Part shown: in pieces, positions 51,425 to 60,409 of the stretch
Layout of the letters: every line of letters starts with the position of its first letter
How positions within the stretch are numbered: position 1 is the first letter of the stretch
DNA from: Bacteroidales bacterium UBA3824
GTDB lineage: Bacteria > Bacteroidota > Bacteroidia > Bacteroidales > UBA3824
NCBI GenBank assembly: GCA_002393195.1
Contig: DGIK01000091.1
Coordinates: forward strand, 22,046 to 86,045
Length of the DNA: 64,000 nucleotides
Direction: 5' to 3'
Program-made: the position numbers and the translations under genes
Notes under the pieces: generated by a model
Database searches by the model: none
What the model was told of the DNA's origin: nothing
The model's input: only the letters and a program-made list of their open reading frames with translations

Positions 51425-54400
51425 TTGGCGGGTTTGTTCTTGAAAATATACGATTTCTTCTCCATACGCAAATGGTTGCTGTATTGCTTGTTGGGTGTTG
51501 TTATCTTAATAAGTAGTTTATGTGCAATGCGTTTGCAGTTTGGCGAAGATATATCGGATTTTTTGCCCGTCGGCGAGGATTATTCAAGCGTCAATCGTTT
51601 TGTGTCGGAGGCGTCGGGCAATTCGCGAATAATGATTTTTTTCAGGGATGACGATACCACTTTTGATGCCAACCGCGTCGCCGAATGTATGGACGCATAC
51701 GCGGCACATTTGATTGAGAACGACAATGCACATTTATTCGACGGATTTTCAGCCGGTTACGACGATTCCAAAATTTATGGACTGTCGAGTTTTATCCAGC
51801 AAAATATTCCTCTTTTTATTGACGACGACGATTATCTCCGCGCCGATTCGCTTATAAATCAACAACATACCGAAACCGCCCTTGCCACCGACAAGCGTCT
51901 TTTGACAAGTCCTGCGCCGTCATACGTGAAAAACGTTGTGAAAAACGACCCTCTCGGTTTGTTTGTTCACAAGTTGGAAGACTTGAAAAGTTTCAGACCC
52001 ACAGAGTGTTACAGTTTTATCAACGGTCATATTTTTGAGCCGGAGATGAAGCGCGGCATCATATTTTTCGATTCGCCGACTGGAATGAGCGAATCAAACG
52101 TCAATGCCTTGATTGTAAGCAAATTGCAAGAAAATATCGCTTCCGTAACGGCTGACTATCCCGAAATTTCGGTTTCGGTGTTTGGCGCGCCGGTGATTGC
52201 GGTTGGCAATTCGAGCCAAATCAAGCGCGACACGTGGCTTACTGCGTTGATTTCTATGGTGTTAATTGTCGTGATACTTTGGTTTTCAATTCGCAGTGTG
52301 CGCAATCTATTTTGGATGACATTGACGTTGATTTTTGCATTCTTGGTGGCGGGCGCGTTGTCGTGGGTTTTCTTGGGCAAAATTTCGCTTATCTCGGTGG
52401 GAATCAGCGTGGTATTCACAGGCATCGCTGTCAATTATCCTTTGCATTTCATCACGCATCTCTATCATTGCGACAATATCCGCCATAATATGCGCGAAGT
52501 AGTTGAGCCATTGGTAGTTGGCAACATTACGACTGTTGCGGCTTTTTATGCGCTGATGTTTGCGGGATCGAGTGCGCTGCGAGATTTGGGATTTTTGGGT
52601 GGCACGTTGTTGGCGGCGAGCATATTGTTTACGTTGATTTTTTTGCCGCATTTCGTCTGCAAAATCGACGCGTCAACCGCTGAAATGTCGGGCAAGAGCC
52701 GATTGAATTTTGATTTTTCTTTTGATTTTCTCTGCAAAAAGTGGGTTGTGATTCCTGTCGTAATCCTGACGCCAATTTTGATTTACTTTGGATTTAAGAC
52801 AGAATTTGACGGCAACTTGCGGAATATCAACTATATGACCGACGAAATGCGTGCGGAGGCCACTCATACTTTTGGCTTGTTGAACTCTGATACTACAATT
52901 TCGGTTTTCGTGACGGCTACCGGCTCCGATATGGAATCCGCGCTCCAAAATCACGAATCTTCATTGACGGTGATGGATTCGCTATTGGCTAACGGGCTGA
53001 TAGTCAGCCACAGTGGCGTTGGCAATTATCTTCCGTCCATTAAACTCCAAAAAGAAAAAATCCAAAAATGGAACTCCTTTATGTCCGCACATCGCGATAC
53101 AATCAAGCAATTACTCTCCCAAAACTTGCCCGAAGTGGGCATCAAGGAAAATGTTTTTGCCAACTTTAACGCCTTGATTGATAAGAATTTCTCTATCGTT
53201 GACAGTGCGGCATTTGCGCCGTTGATTGGTGATGCGCTCAGCAATTACGTCCACGCCGACGATAATGGAGTTGCGATTGTCAGCATCCTGAAAGTAAGGC
53301 CTTCGGACGCTCCGGCGGTGGTCTCGGCGTTGCAGCGCGATGGCGTGGTTGCATACGACGAACACATTGTTACACAGTCGTTTGCAAGTATGCTCAACGA
53401 CAATTTTAATTTTGTGCTGTATGCGGCGGGATTCATCGTTTTTGTGTTCTTGACAATCTCATTTGGGCGGTTGGAATTGAGTTTGATTTCGTTTGTGCCG
53501 TTGACAGTGAGTTGGTTTTGGATTTTGGGAATTATGTATCTCTTTGATATTAAGTTCAATATCGTCAATATTATCCTTGCAACTTTCATTTTTGGGCAGG
53601 GCGATGATTACGCCGTCTTTATGACTGAGGGTTTGATGTACGAGTATGGTCGGGGCAAGCGTGTGCTCAAATCTTTCAAAAACAGTGTGGCTATCAGCGC
53701 GTTGATAATGTTTGTGGGCATCGGCACATTGATTTTTGCCAAACATCCTGCGATGTCGTCGCTTGGATTGATTGTCGTGATTGGAATGTTTTCGGTGGTG
53801 GCGGCATCGTTCATTTTCCCGCCGTTGTTGTTTGATTTTTTGACCAAAAAACGCGATGGCTCGTTGAGAGGTGCTCCTTATACGCTAAGGTCGATGCTCT
53901 CGTCAGGACTTTATTTTTTAGGTTTTATGACAGCTTGTTGTTTGCTGTATGTCAGGGCGTTGTTTATCAAAGGAAATCTTGACGGCAAGAAGAAATTTCA
54001 TCGCCTTTTGCAACGAGTCGCCAAGATTACGCATCATATTCCCGGCGTGCCGTTCAGCGTTGACAATCCTCAAAATGTTTCGCTCGACAAGCCGTCGGTC
54101 ATCATTGCAAATCATAGTTCGTCGTTTGATGTGCTGTGCCTATTGACGCTGCACCCTTATTTGTTGTTCGTTACCAACGATTCGCAACAGCACAACCCAT
54201 TTTATGGCAAGATTTTGAAGCGGGCGGATTTTTATCCTGTGTCGGTCGGTTACGGAGTTTTGTCGGATAAATTGAGACCGTTTGTAGAGGCTGGATTTTC
54301 GATTGTGGTGTTTCCCGAAGGCACGCGCAGCACCGACGGCAAAATCCACCGTTTCCATCAAGGCGCGTTCTTTCTCGCTGAAAATCTTGGACTTCCAATT

Positions 54401-54901
54401 ACTCCCGTGATGATTCACGGCGCGGGCGATGCCTTTCCGAAAGGCGAACTGATGATTCGCCGTGGCGCAATCAATATACAGATTTCGCCGACAATTCAGC
54501 GCAACGACAGTCGCCTTTTTGCTGACAATCAGTTGGCAACGTCGCGGAATTTCAGGCATTATTTTATGGATTTGTTTTCAAAATTTGCCGCCGAAGTCCG
54601 CACCGTCGATTACTGCAAAAACATCGTCCGTCGCAATTATATTTACAAAGGCTACGATGTATGGAAATCTGTAAGTAATAGTTTAGATGATTTTGTGTAT
54701 TCTCCTGAAAATTACGCCAATCTTCATCAGATTGTTTTTAATAAATGCGGCTATGGAGCCACCGCTTTTTTGGTGGCGTTGATGCGCCCGGATGCGGAGG
54801 TTGTGGGTATTGACGACGAGGAGCATCTCGATGTCGCAAGAAATTGTCGGGAATTGCCGGGAAATTTGAGGTATGAGGTAATTTTTGGCAAGGAGAAATA
54901 A
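51425..54901 (+). CDS. MMPL/RND exporter fused to PlsC acyltransferase and a methyltransferase-like tail
   Basis: An 1158-residue protein starting at a TTG behind the ribosome site AGGAGG. Residues about 1-850 form an RND/MMPL exporter: helix at 14-35, periplasmic loop, a helix cluster near 275-410 (ISVGISVVFTGIAVNYPLHFITHL), a second loop, and helices near 650-810 (IILATFIFGQGDDYAVFMTEGL). Residues about 860-1050 are a glycerolipid acyltransferase (NHSSSFDVL with His897; FPEGTRS at 963-969). The last 65 residues, GYGATAFLVALMRPDAEVVGIDDEEHLDVARN, look like the SAM-binding strand-loop-strand of a methyltransferase without the rest. It presumably exports or flips the acylated product. Confidence 0.85.
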   Translation: MAGLFLKIYDFFSIRKWLLYCLLGVVILISSLCAMRLQFGEDISDFLPVGEDYSSVNRFVSEASGNSRIMIFFRDDDTTFDANRVAECMDAYAAHLIENDNAHLFDGFSAGYDDSKIYGLSSFIQQNIPLFIDDDDYLRADSLINQQHTETALATDKRLLTSPAPSYVKNVVKNDPLGLFVHKLEDLKSFRPTECYSFINGHIFEPEMKRGIIFFDSPTGMSESNVNALIVSKLQENIASVTADYPEISVSVFGAPVIAVGNSSQIKRDTWLTALISMVLIVVILWFSIRSVRNLFWMTLTLIFAFLVAGALSWVFLGKISLISVGISVVFTGIAVNYPLHFITHLYHCDNIRHNMREVVEPLVVGNITTVAAFYALMFAGSSALRDLGFLGGTLLAASILFTLIFLPHFVCKIDASTAEMSGKSRLNFDFSFDFLCKKWVVIPVVILTPILIYFGFKTEFDGNLRNINYMTDEMRAEATHTFGLLNSDTTISVFVTATGSDMESALQNHESSLTVMDSLLANGLIVSHSGVGNYLPSIKLQKEKIQKWNSFMSAHRDTIKQLLSQNLPEVGIKENVFANFNALIDKNFSIVDSAAFAPLIGDALSNYVHADDNGVAIVSILKVRPSDAPAVVSALQRDGVVAYDEHIVTQSFASMLNDNFNFVLYAAGFIVFVFLTISFGRLELSLISFVPLTVSWFWILGIMYLFDIKFNIVNIILATFIFGQGDDYAVFMTEGLMYEYGRGKRVLKSFKNSVAISALIMFVGIGTLIFAKHPAMSSLGLIVVIGMFSVVAASFIFPPLLFDFLTKKRDGSLRGAPYTLRSMLSSGLYFLGFMTACCLLYVRALFIKGNLDGKKKFHRLLQRVAKITHHIPGVPFSVDNPQNVSLDKPSVIIANHSSSFDVLCLLTLHPYLLFVTNDSQQHNPFYGKILKRADFYPVSVGYGVLSDKLRPFVEAGFSIVVFPEGTRSTDGKIHRFHQGAFFLAENLGLPITPVMIHGAGDAFPKGELMIRRGAINIQISPTIQRNDSRLFADNQLATSRNFRHYFMDLFSKFAAEVRTVDYCKNIVRRNYIYKGYDVWKSVSNSLDDFVYSPENYANLHQIVFNKCGYGATAFLVALMRPDAEVVGIDDEEHLDVARNCRELPGNLRYEVIFGKEK

Positions 54902-55182
54902 AAACTAATAGGGTTGCCGACGGGTTTGTGTGCTACATTAGTTCTTTCTGATAAATTGCCAAAATTGATAAAAATTATTTTTGGGGAATTTATCGGATGG
55001 ACATTTCGCCAAAACTCGTAAAATAATTGTGTTTTCGCGAAATATAAGGGTTATACTTCGCCAAAATAGAGAAAAATACTGAGTTTTGGCGGATTGTTTT
55101 TGGGGGATGGTCGCGAAAAAATACAGTCGCCTCGAAAACGAAAATTCAAGACGGCTGTATTTATGTTTTATGCATCCAAGAA
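54902..55182. other. Gap between convergent genes with CGCCAAAA repeats
   Basis: Contains TTCGCCAAAA twice and related wording (TTGCCAAAA, TTCGCGAAA) at irregular 30-45 base spacing between 54957 and 55075, then the terminator at 55119. No gene seen. Confidence 0.5.
55119..55162. terminator. Bidirectional terminator
   Basis: AAATACAGTCG (55119-55129) pairs with CGGCTGTATTT (55152-55162), flanked by A and T tracts. It separates the exporter and TPR-ACP genes. Confidence 0.75.
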
Positions 55183-56673
55183 TTAGAATTTGCTTTTTAC
55201 AAGCCTGATTGCATCGCCGACAGTGTTGACTTTTTCACATTCGTCGTCTGCAAGCGTGATGCCAAACTCTTTTTCCACCAACATAATCAACTCAACGGTG
55301 TCGAGACTGTCTGCACCAAGGTCATTGGTCAGATGTGCGTCATCAACAACTTCACTTTCGTCCACACCGAGTTTGTCGGAAATGAGTATCTTGATGACTT
55401 CTGACAAGAACTCCGTTGTGTAAACATCCGAAACATTCACTTTGGGAAGGCTTTCCGTCTGATCGGGAATGTGGCTTTGGATGTCTTTGAGAAGAGATTC
55501 GGCTTTTTTGAGGTAATCGTCATCCAAATCATTTTTGTTATCTTTTACTTTCTTGATTTGTTCGATGCACTCGCGGCAGGTTTCCTGAGCCTCCAATACT
55601 TCACCATTGTTCAACAATGCATTTGCCAAATCGTAGAGCGCCTCCGCTTTGTCAATCGGCGTGTCGATGGTGTATGTGCCGTCTTCAAACAGGTCAAGAC
55701 GATTCTTGTAGAAGAAAACGGCATCCTTTGTGAAATTTAAAAGTGTACACATATACGCTGCGTGTGCGAGGGCAAGTTTCTTGTTGTTGTCGTAGTGGGA
55801 TCGCATCAATGCTTCTTCCGTAAAATATGACAATGCGGCGCGGTAGTCTTTGGTGTAGAATGCAATAGTGCCGAGTTCTCTCAGTATCGCAGGGACGGGT
55901 TTCAAGTCGCCATCCTTGCGGTTGATGGCCTCGCATTCCTTGAATGCGACGATGGCCTCCTGATACTTCTCCTGAGATTCAAGTATCAGTCCGTAGGTGT
56001 ATTTCATATACGCGAGTTTGTCGGAATCCTCTATCTTGCTGTTGGTTTCGATAGCCTCCTCAATCAATTTTTGTGCGCAGAAATACTTTTCGCCGTAATA
56101 TTTGGCGCGAGCAAGGTAGTAGATGGCATCGTCGAGAAGTTCGTTGTCCTCTATCTGACGCGCAATGTCCACAGCAGTCTCCAATACATGTTCCGCCTCC
56201 TGATATTCGTTAAGTTCCAAGAGGTTTGCGCCCTGCATCGTAAGGCAATGCACCACACCCGAGCCGTTTTTGATTTCGTGATACGCATCCACGCCCGACT
56301 TGAAGTATTCTACGGCGGCTTTATGGCTATCCGTATTCTCACCAAGGCGATAATACGTCTTGCCAATGCCAGTCTTGTCGCCCGCTTTGGTGAATAGTTC
56401 GAGTGCCTTTTTGTAGCATTGCTCTGCACTGTAAGTGGAATGGGAGTCGAAGAGTTCGCCCTTTTGTAAGTACGCATAGGCAAGTGCGGCGGTGTTGTCA
56501 GTGTGTTCGAGCATGTTGATGTTTTTCTGACATATTCCCAACGCGGTTACCGTCTCGCCTGCCTGAAAATACATTGTGGCAAGTTTGCCGTAGAGGTCAG
56601 CCATTTTGCCGACATCTCCACTGCGTTCTGCAAGTTGCAACTCTTGCATTGTGTCTTGTATTTCTGTATTCAT
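55183..56673 (-). CDS. TPR protein with C-terminal acyl carrier protein domain
   Basis: About 496 residues from the ATG at 56673. Residues about 1-400 are tetratricopeptide repeats ([48 protein letters not shown]). Residues about 420-496 are a complete [22 protein letters not shown], the attachment motif [13 protein letters not shown] with Ser456, [12 protein letters not shown] and [12 protein letters not shown]. No signal peptide, so cytoplasmic. Fusion of a scaffold domain with a holo-ACP-competent domain is unusual. It lies convergent to the lipid exporter gene, so it could present acyl chains to a partner enzyme, but no partner is shown. Confidence 0.88.
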   Translation of the reverse strand: MNTEIQDTMQELQLAERSGDVGKMADLYGKLATMYFQAGETVTALGICQKNINMLEHTDNTAALAYAYLQKGELFDSHSTYSAEQCYKKALELFTKAGDKTGIGKTYYRLGENTDSHKAAVEYFKSGVDAYHEIKNGSGVVHCLTMQGANLLELNEYQEAEHVLETAVDIARQIEDNELLDDAIYYLARAKYYGEKYFCAQKLIEEAIETNSKIEDSDKLAYMKYTYGLILESQEKYQEAIVAFKECEAINRKDGDLKPVPAILRELGTIAFYTKDYRAALSYFTEEALMRSHYDNNKKLALAHAAYMCTLLNFTKDAVFFYKNRLDLFEDGTYTIDTPIDKAEALYDLANALLNNGEVLEAQETCRECIEQIKKVKDNKNDLDDDYLKKAESLLKDIQSHIPDQTESLPKVNVSDVYTTEFLSEVIKILISDKLGVDESEVVDDAHLTNDLGADSLDTVELIMLVEKEFGITLADDECEKVNTVGDAIRLVKSKF

Positions 56674-56732
56674 ATTCTTAGGTTTTAATGTTAGGTCCAA
56701 ATATATCAAATCCACTAAAAAAATGCAAACTT

Positions 56733-56978
56733 TTACCGTGGATTTTTCTCCACACTATTTATTATGGATTCTTCATATTCCGCCAAGTCGCGGAAAAAGT
56801 TGTGGTGCAAGACGATTGAAATCTTTTCCAATTGTTCGGCATTGATGTATTTTCGTTCAAATATGTCGTAACAGGTGGTGCGCTCGCAGTTAATTTGTCT
56901 TGCGAACCAAGCCACGGTCTGTTGCTGTCGCGTGAGTTCGTCCCTGACGAGGTGTCCTAAATGAAAGTCGTTTTCCAT
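56733..56978 (-). CDS. Small helix-turn-helix protein, paralogue 1
   Basis: An 81-residue XRE-like protein. [49 protein letters not shown] has the helix-turn-helix layout ([17 protein letters not shown] as turn and recognition helix), followed by a short C-terminal helix [11 protein letters not shown]. Highly similar to the gene at 62126 and to the interrupted gene at 58028. It probably binds DNA; targets unknown. It lies 105 bases downstream of the WYL regulator and lacks the long leader seen before the other two. Confidence 0.8.
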   Translation of the reverse strand: MENDFHLGHLVRDELTRQQQTVAWFARQINCERTTCYDIFERKYINAEQLEKISIVLHHNFFRDLAEYEESIINSVEKNPR

Positions 56979-57083
56979 ATTGCATCGTTTTAGTTAAACA
57001 AATTGATGATTACCGATGCAAAATAAAAATTCCACTGCGCCAAAAATAAGCACAGTGAGAGATAATGTGTGAGCGACTGTTGT

Positions 57084-57980
57084 TTATTGTTGATATACGT
57101 TCATCATCTTCTTGACTTTTGCTGCAATTTCGTTCCTAAGCCATTCTGGGGCAATTACTTCAACACTTGCGCCAAATGACAAAATTGTTTGCTGGAAGTC
57201 AAATGCAGGTTGCAGATAATATTCGAAAATAGAATAGTCTTCGTGTACCTCAACTTCGTTTTGGGATGAGTGCAGAGGCAAGGAACGGAAAAATTTTTGT
57301 TGGTTGTCCTTGACTTTCAGCCTCACAATTTCGGGATTCACCACTCCCGCAATGATGCCGTAACAAGTTGCAAAATAATCTTCTGCCGAAAACCCAACAG
57401 GAATTTCAAATTTTTTGTTAGAGATTTCAAGTGTCAGGATTCTGTCGAGCGCATAGACGCGGATTTGTCCATCAGACTTTTGCGCCGTGACATACCAACG
57501 TTGATGTGAGATTTTCAGTGCCAATGGCGCAATTGAGAGAGTTTCGTCGTAATCGCGCCAAAAACTTCGATGAACGACGACAATGAGTTTGTTCTCGCGC
57601 ATAGCCCTGATTATAGGCACAAGGAAACGATGTCCCGACGGTATGTCTTCAAACAGCACCCTGTTTTTCAGGTGCTTGGCTTCGGCAAGCATATTATTGA
57701 CGGCAAAATTTCCAAGCAACCAACGCCTGATTTTCCCGTTTTGAAAATCGTTGGCGTCCTCAATGGAATATGTATTGTCGCTCTTGTTGCAGACGATGTT
57801 GAGATCAAAAATCATTTCGATTTCCTTGCGGTGGTTGTCGAATGTTTTTCGCGGAATTCCCTTGCCGTCATATAGATAGCACTCCGCCCACTTCTCGTTG
57901 AGTTGGCGGAGAGTGATTTTCCCCGATTCGTAAATCGTTGTTACCTCCCAAAAGTATTTGGAGAAAAGATTCTTGGACAT
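57084..57980 (-). CDS. WYL-domain transcriptional regulator
   Basis: About 298 residues from the ATG at 57980, chosen because a promoter (-7 TATCTTTG, 57999-58006) covers the longer alternative. The N-terminal part (FSKYFWEVTTIYESGKITLRQLNEKWAE) is a winged helix-like region. The centre contains the WYL core (LSIAPLALKISHQRWYVTAQKSDGQIRVYALDRIL), a ligand- or nucleic-acid-sensing SH3-like fold, and the C-terminal extension (EVIAPEWLRNEIAAKVKKMM) is typical. WYL proteins often control defence and stress genes. Its regulon is unknown; small HTH genes flank it. Confidence 0.87.
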   Translation of the reverse strand: MSKNLFSKYFWEVTTIYESGKITLRQLNEKWAECYLYDGKGIPRKTFDNHRKEIEMIFDLNIVCNKSDNTYSIEDANDFQNGKIRRWLLGNFAVNNMLAEAKHLKNRVLFEDIPSGHRFLVPIIRAMRENKLIVVVHRSFWRDYDETLSIAPLALKISHQRWYVTAQKSDGQIRVYALDRILTLEISNKKFEIPVGFSAEDYFATCYGIIAGVVNPEIVRLKVKDNQQKFFRSLPLHSSQNEVEVHEDYSIFEYYLQPAFDFQQTILSFGASVEVIAPEWLRNEIAAKVKKMMNVYQQ

Positions 57981-57998
57981 AGGTTTGATATTTTTAGG

Positions 57999-58006
57999 CA
58001 AAGATA
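57999..58006 (-). promoter_or_regulatory. -7 promoter element of the WYL gene
   Basis: TATCTTTG on the minus strand, 18 bases before the chosen ATG. Confidence 0.6.
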
Positions 58007-58027
58007 ATGTTTTTTTTCAATATTGAA

Positions 58028-58258
58028 TTATATTTTTTCAACCACACTTTCTTCATATTCCGCCAAATCGCGGAAAAAAATTCGATGTAGCACTATTGAA
58101 ATTTTCTCCAACTGTTCGCAGTTGACAAACTTGCGGTTGAATATGTCGTAACAAGTGATGCGGTCGCAGTTGATATTGTCTGCAAACCATGTTACCGAGT
58201 GTTTCTGACGGTAGAGTTTGTCGTGGATAATGTGTCCGATGTGGATGTTTTAGTTCAT
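58028..58258 (-). pseudogene. Small helix-turn-helix gene with stop at codon 3, paralogue 2
   Basis: The minus-strand frame reads MN, TAA, then NIHIGHIIHDKLYRQKHSVTWF and on to [35 protein letters not shown] and a stop at 58028-58030. It aligns without gaps to [10 protein letters not shown] of the paralogues, so only codon 3 is wrong. All residues of the helix-turn-helix are kept, so the mutation is recent, or translation starts at a non-standard codon. It has the same structured leader as the copy at 62126. Confidence 0.8.
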
Positions 58259-58540
58259 AAAGTACTTTTTATTGACTTCCGTTTTCTTAGCGATATACAC
58301 AAAAAAGCGTGAAACCGTTTCTTGTGTGCTTACACGGAAATTGGGGCATCGCCAAACGCCTTTGGACATCTATAAGCACGAAACGGTTTACGCTTATACA
58401 GCGTGAACCATCGCCGCTTATTCCGATGTTCCTAAAAGATTTGGCGATTTTCAGTTTTCGGAAATAAGAGCGTAAAGTCTTATTATTTAATATGTTAATT
58501 TATGTTTATCTTTAAAATTTCGTGTAAAGGTAGTTATTTT
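58259..58540 (-). promoter_or_regulatory. Structured leader of the small HTH gene, copy 1 (attenuator-like)
   Basis: Minus-strand leader with conserved pairing elements shared with 62366-62665. A stem forms from CTTATTTCCG and CGGAATAAG. Next comes GGTTCACGCT/AGCGTAAACC (58385-58409). A competing stem pairs AAGCGTAAACCGTTTC (58380-58395) with GAAACGGTTTCACGCTT (58305-58321) followed by TTTTTT, i.e. an intrinsic terminator. GTGCTTA/TAAGCAC extends that stem. The two stems share AAGCGTAAACC, so they exclude each other. A TACCTTTA element near 58530 is a likely -7. The remaining bases to 58635 hold no gene. Confidence 0.72.
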
Positions 58541-58635
58541 TCAAATATTTCCCCCAATTTTTTTTGCACTGCAAAATAAAATCCCCACTGCGCCAAAACA
58601 AAGCACAGTGGGGAAATTGCAAATACAAGTTATGT

Positions 58636-60390
58636 TTACTTTTTTTTGCTTTTCAAAATGTCCTTATAATTGCCACTAATGAACGACTCATAAAACTCTA
58701 TTTTAGAAGAAAAATAAGAACCATTTTTTGTGTACTCTTTGTTTAGTCCTATATTGTTGTCAATTAGGAAGTTGACGATATAATCATAGTAAGGTTTGTC
58801 TTTTTTTTGTCTTACCCAATCGATTAATTGATGACGGTACTGGTTCACGCCAGAATAATCAGTTGCTTGACCGCCTTGCGCAACATTTAGCACGTTGGAA
58901 AGAGAAACGTTACTGATATCTTTCTGAAAATTGACTTCTGAAATAGACTTTCTGTTTCTGTCAAGTTCATTTTTTACTTGTCGTAATTCTTCTTCTGCTT
59001 GTTTTTTCGCATTTAACTCATCAATACGTCGATTAATTTCTGTGGAAAGAATCGCTTCTCCTTTACAATAAAACGAAACAAACTCATCTTCTGATTGAAA
59101 TAAATCTTTATATTTATTGTATGTCGCAGTATAATAATTTTTTATTTTTGCTTTTGCTATTTGGTACGCTTCTTCAATGTATTTAACTTTTGTTTGGTAA
59201 ACACTCTCAATCGTCTCTCCGTTAGTAACATCACCATCCACAATATATTTGGAATATTTGGACAATGTCTCTTCGGTGGCAATGTAAGGTGATGAGTGCC
59301 GTGCATATCGTTCAAATAGTTGGTTATAGGCTGAATCCAAAGTATAATGAAGAATATTATATTCGTTTTGAGCCAATACCTTATCGATTCTACTTATTTC
59401 AGCCTCTATGCATAGATTCAGACTGTCAACTATTATTCTTTTTTGTTCCTCGATGGCAATTGCCACTTTGTTGTAATCAAATACATGACCTTTCAGATAC
59501 TTATCAAATAGGACAATGTCAAACTCCTGTAATCTCAAATCATCGTACTTGATGACAACATTACCGGAGCCTTCTGGTTCATTTTTTAGTGTCCATATTT
59601 CACTTTTTGTTTCAAATGTAAACACGTCTGGTATGAAATCTTTGCCATCGGTTTGTAAGGTTGAGATGTCGTAACTAAAAGTAAGACCACATTGCAAGTC
59701 CAACGTAAAATTACCATTATTGTAGTAGGGGAAATCTCCGTAAGAACTGCAATTTTCCTTAAGGCTTTCTGCATAATCGGGAGGACAATTTTCCAAATAA
59801 TGCCCCCAACTATTTTCTTTGATTTTGTCATAGAAATTCACGTATAGTTCTTGCTTGTCAGCATTGTACTTTCCAAACTCGAATGTCCATGGGTTTTCTA
59901 TCACAAATTCCCGGATGTGATTATAGAGTTTTTCATCAAATACTGTCGCAGACTCGTTATTCAAACGATCTTCATATTGCGCCGTTGTTTCGTATTCGCC
60001 TTTCGTACCCCACTTTACAAACTCGAGAACGGCATCCCATTTTTGTTTTCCGAAATTGGTTTTTCGTTCTTCTTCTACTCTGTAATCCGCTTGTTCTCTT
60101 GGCGTCATCAGTTTTCTTGCCTCTGCATACTCTTTTTCCATCTGAGCAAACAGAGTTTCTATGTTTTTGCCTGTTTTCATAGCATAGTCCAAGGCTCCGA
60201 TTTTCAGATAGTTCTTGGCGTTTTCATACACGCCAATCATATTCATTTCAAAATTGGACATCGGGTATCCAGGGCAGAACAGATTCCAATACTTTTTGAA
60301 AATCTGTGCGCATTTGGTCTGGTATGCGGTTTGTGAGAACGCCACGGACGAAATCACAATCGCGATGAATAGTAGAATTATCTTTTTCAT
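58636..60390 (-). CDS. Hypothetical secreted protein with coiled coil
   Basis: About 584 residues from the ATG at 60390, with signal peptide MKKIILLFIAIVISSVAFSQ. The mature protein is mainly soluble: an N-terminal helical part, a beta-rich centre (TKSEIWTLKNEPEGSGNVVIKYDDLRL) and a coiled coil near 480-520 (DELNAKKQAEEELRQVKNELDRNRK). No catalytic motif recognised. The gene lies 20 bases after the WG-repeat lipoprotein and is probably co-transcribed. Periplasmic or surface-exposed. Confidence 0.75.
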   Translation of the reverse strand: MKKIILLFIAIVISSVAFSQTAYQTKCAQIFKKYWNLFCPGYPMSNFEMNMIGVYENAKNYLKIGALDYAMKTGKNIETLFAQMEKEYAEARKLMTPREQADYRVEEERKTNFGKQKWDAVLEFVKWGTKGEYETTAQYEDRLNNESATVFDEKLYNHIREFVIENPWTFEFGKYNADKQELYVNFYDKIKENSWGHYLENCPPDYAESLKENCSSYGDFPYYNNGNFTLDLQCGLTFSYDISTLQTDGKDFIPDVFTFETKSEIWTLKNEPEGSGNVVIKYDDLRLQEFDIVLFDKYLKGHVFDYNKVAIAIEEQKRIIVDSLNLCIEAEISRIDKVLAQNEYNILHYTLDSAYNQLFERYARHSSPYIATEETLSKYSKYIVDGDVTNGETIESVYQTKVKYIEEAYQIAKAKIKNYYTATYNKYKDLFQSEDEFVSFYCKGEAILSTEINRRIDELNAKKQAEEELRQVKNELDRNRKSISEVNFQKDISNVSLSNVLNVAQGGQATDYSGVNQYRHQLIDWVRQKKDKPYYDYIVNFLIDNNIGLNKEYTKNGSYFSSKIEFYESFISGNYKDILKSKKK

Positions 60391-60409
60391 TATCAACATA
60401 TTTTATTGG

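Noticed and set aside
54957..55075. CGCCAAAA repeats as a regulatory array
   Set aside because: Spacing is irregular and the stretch lies between convergent gene ends, where operator arrays are not expected.
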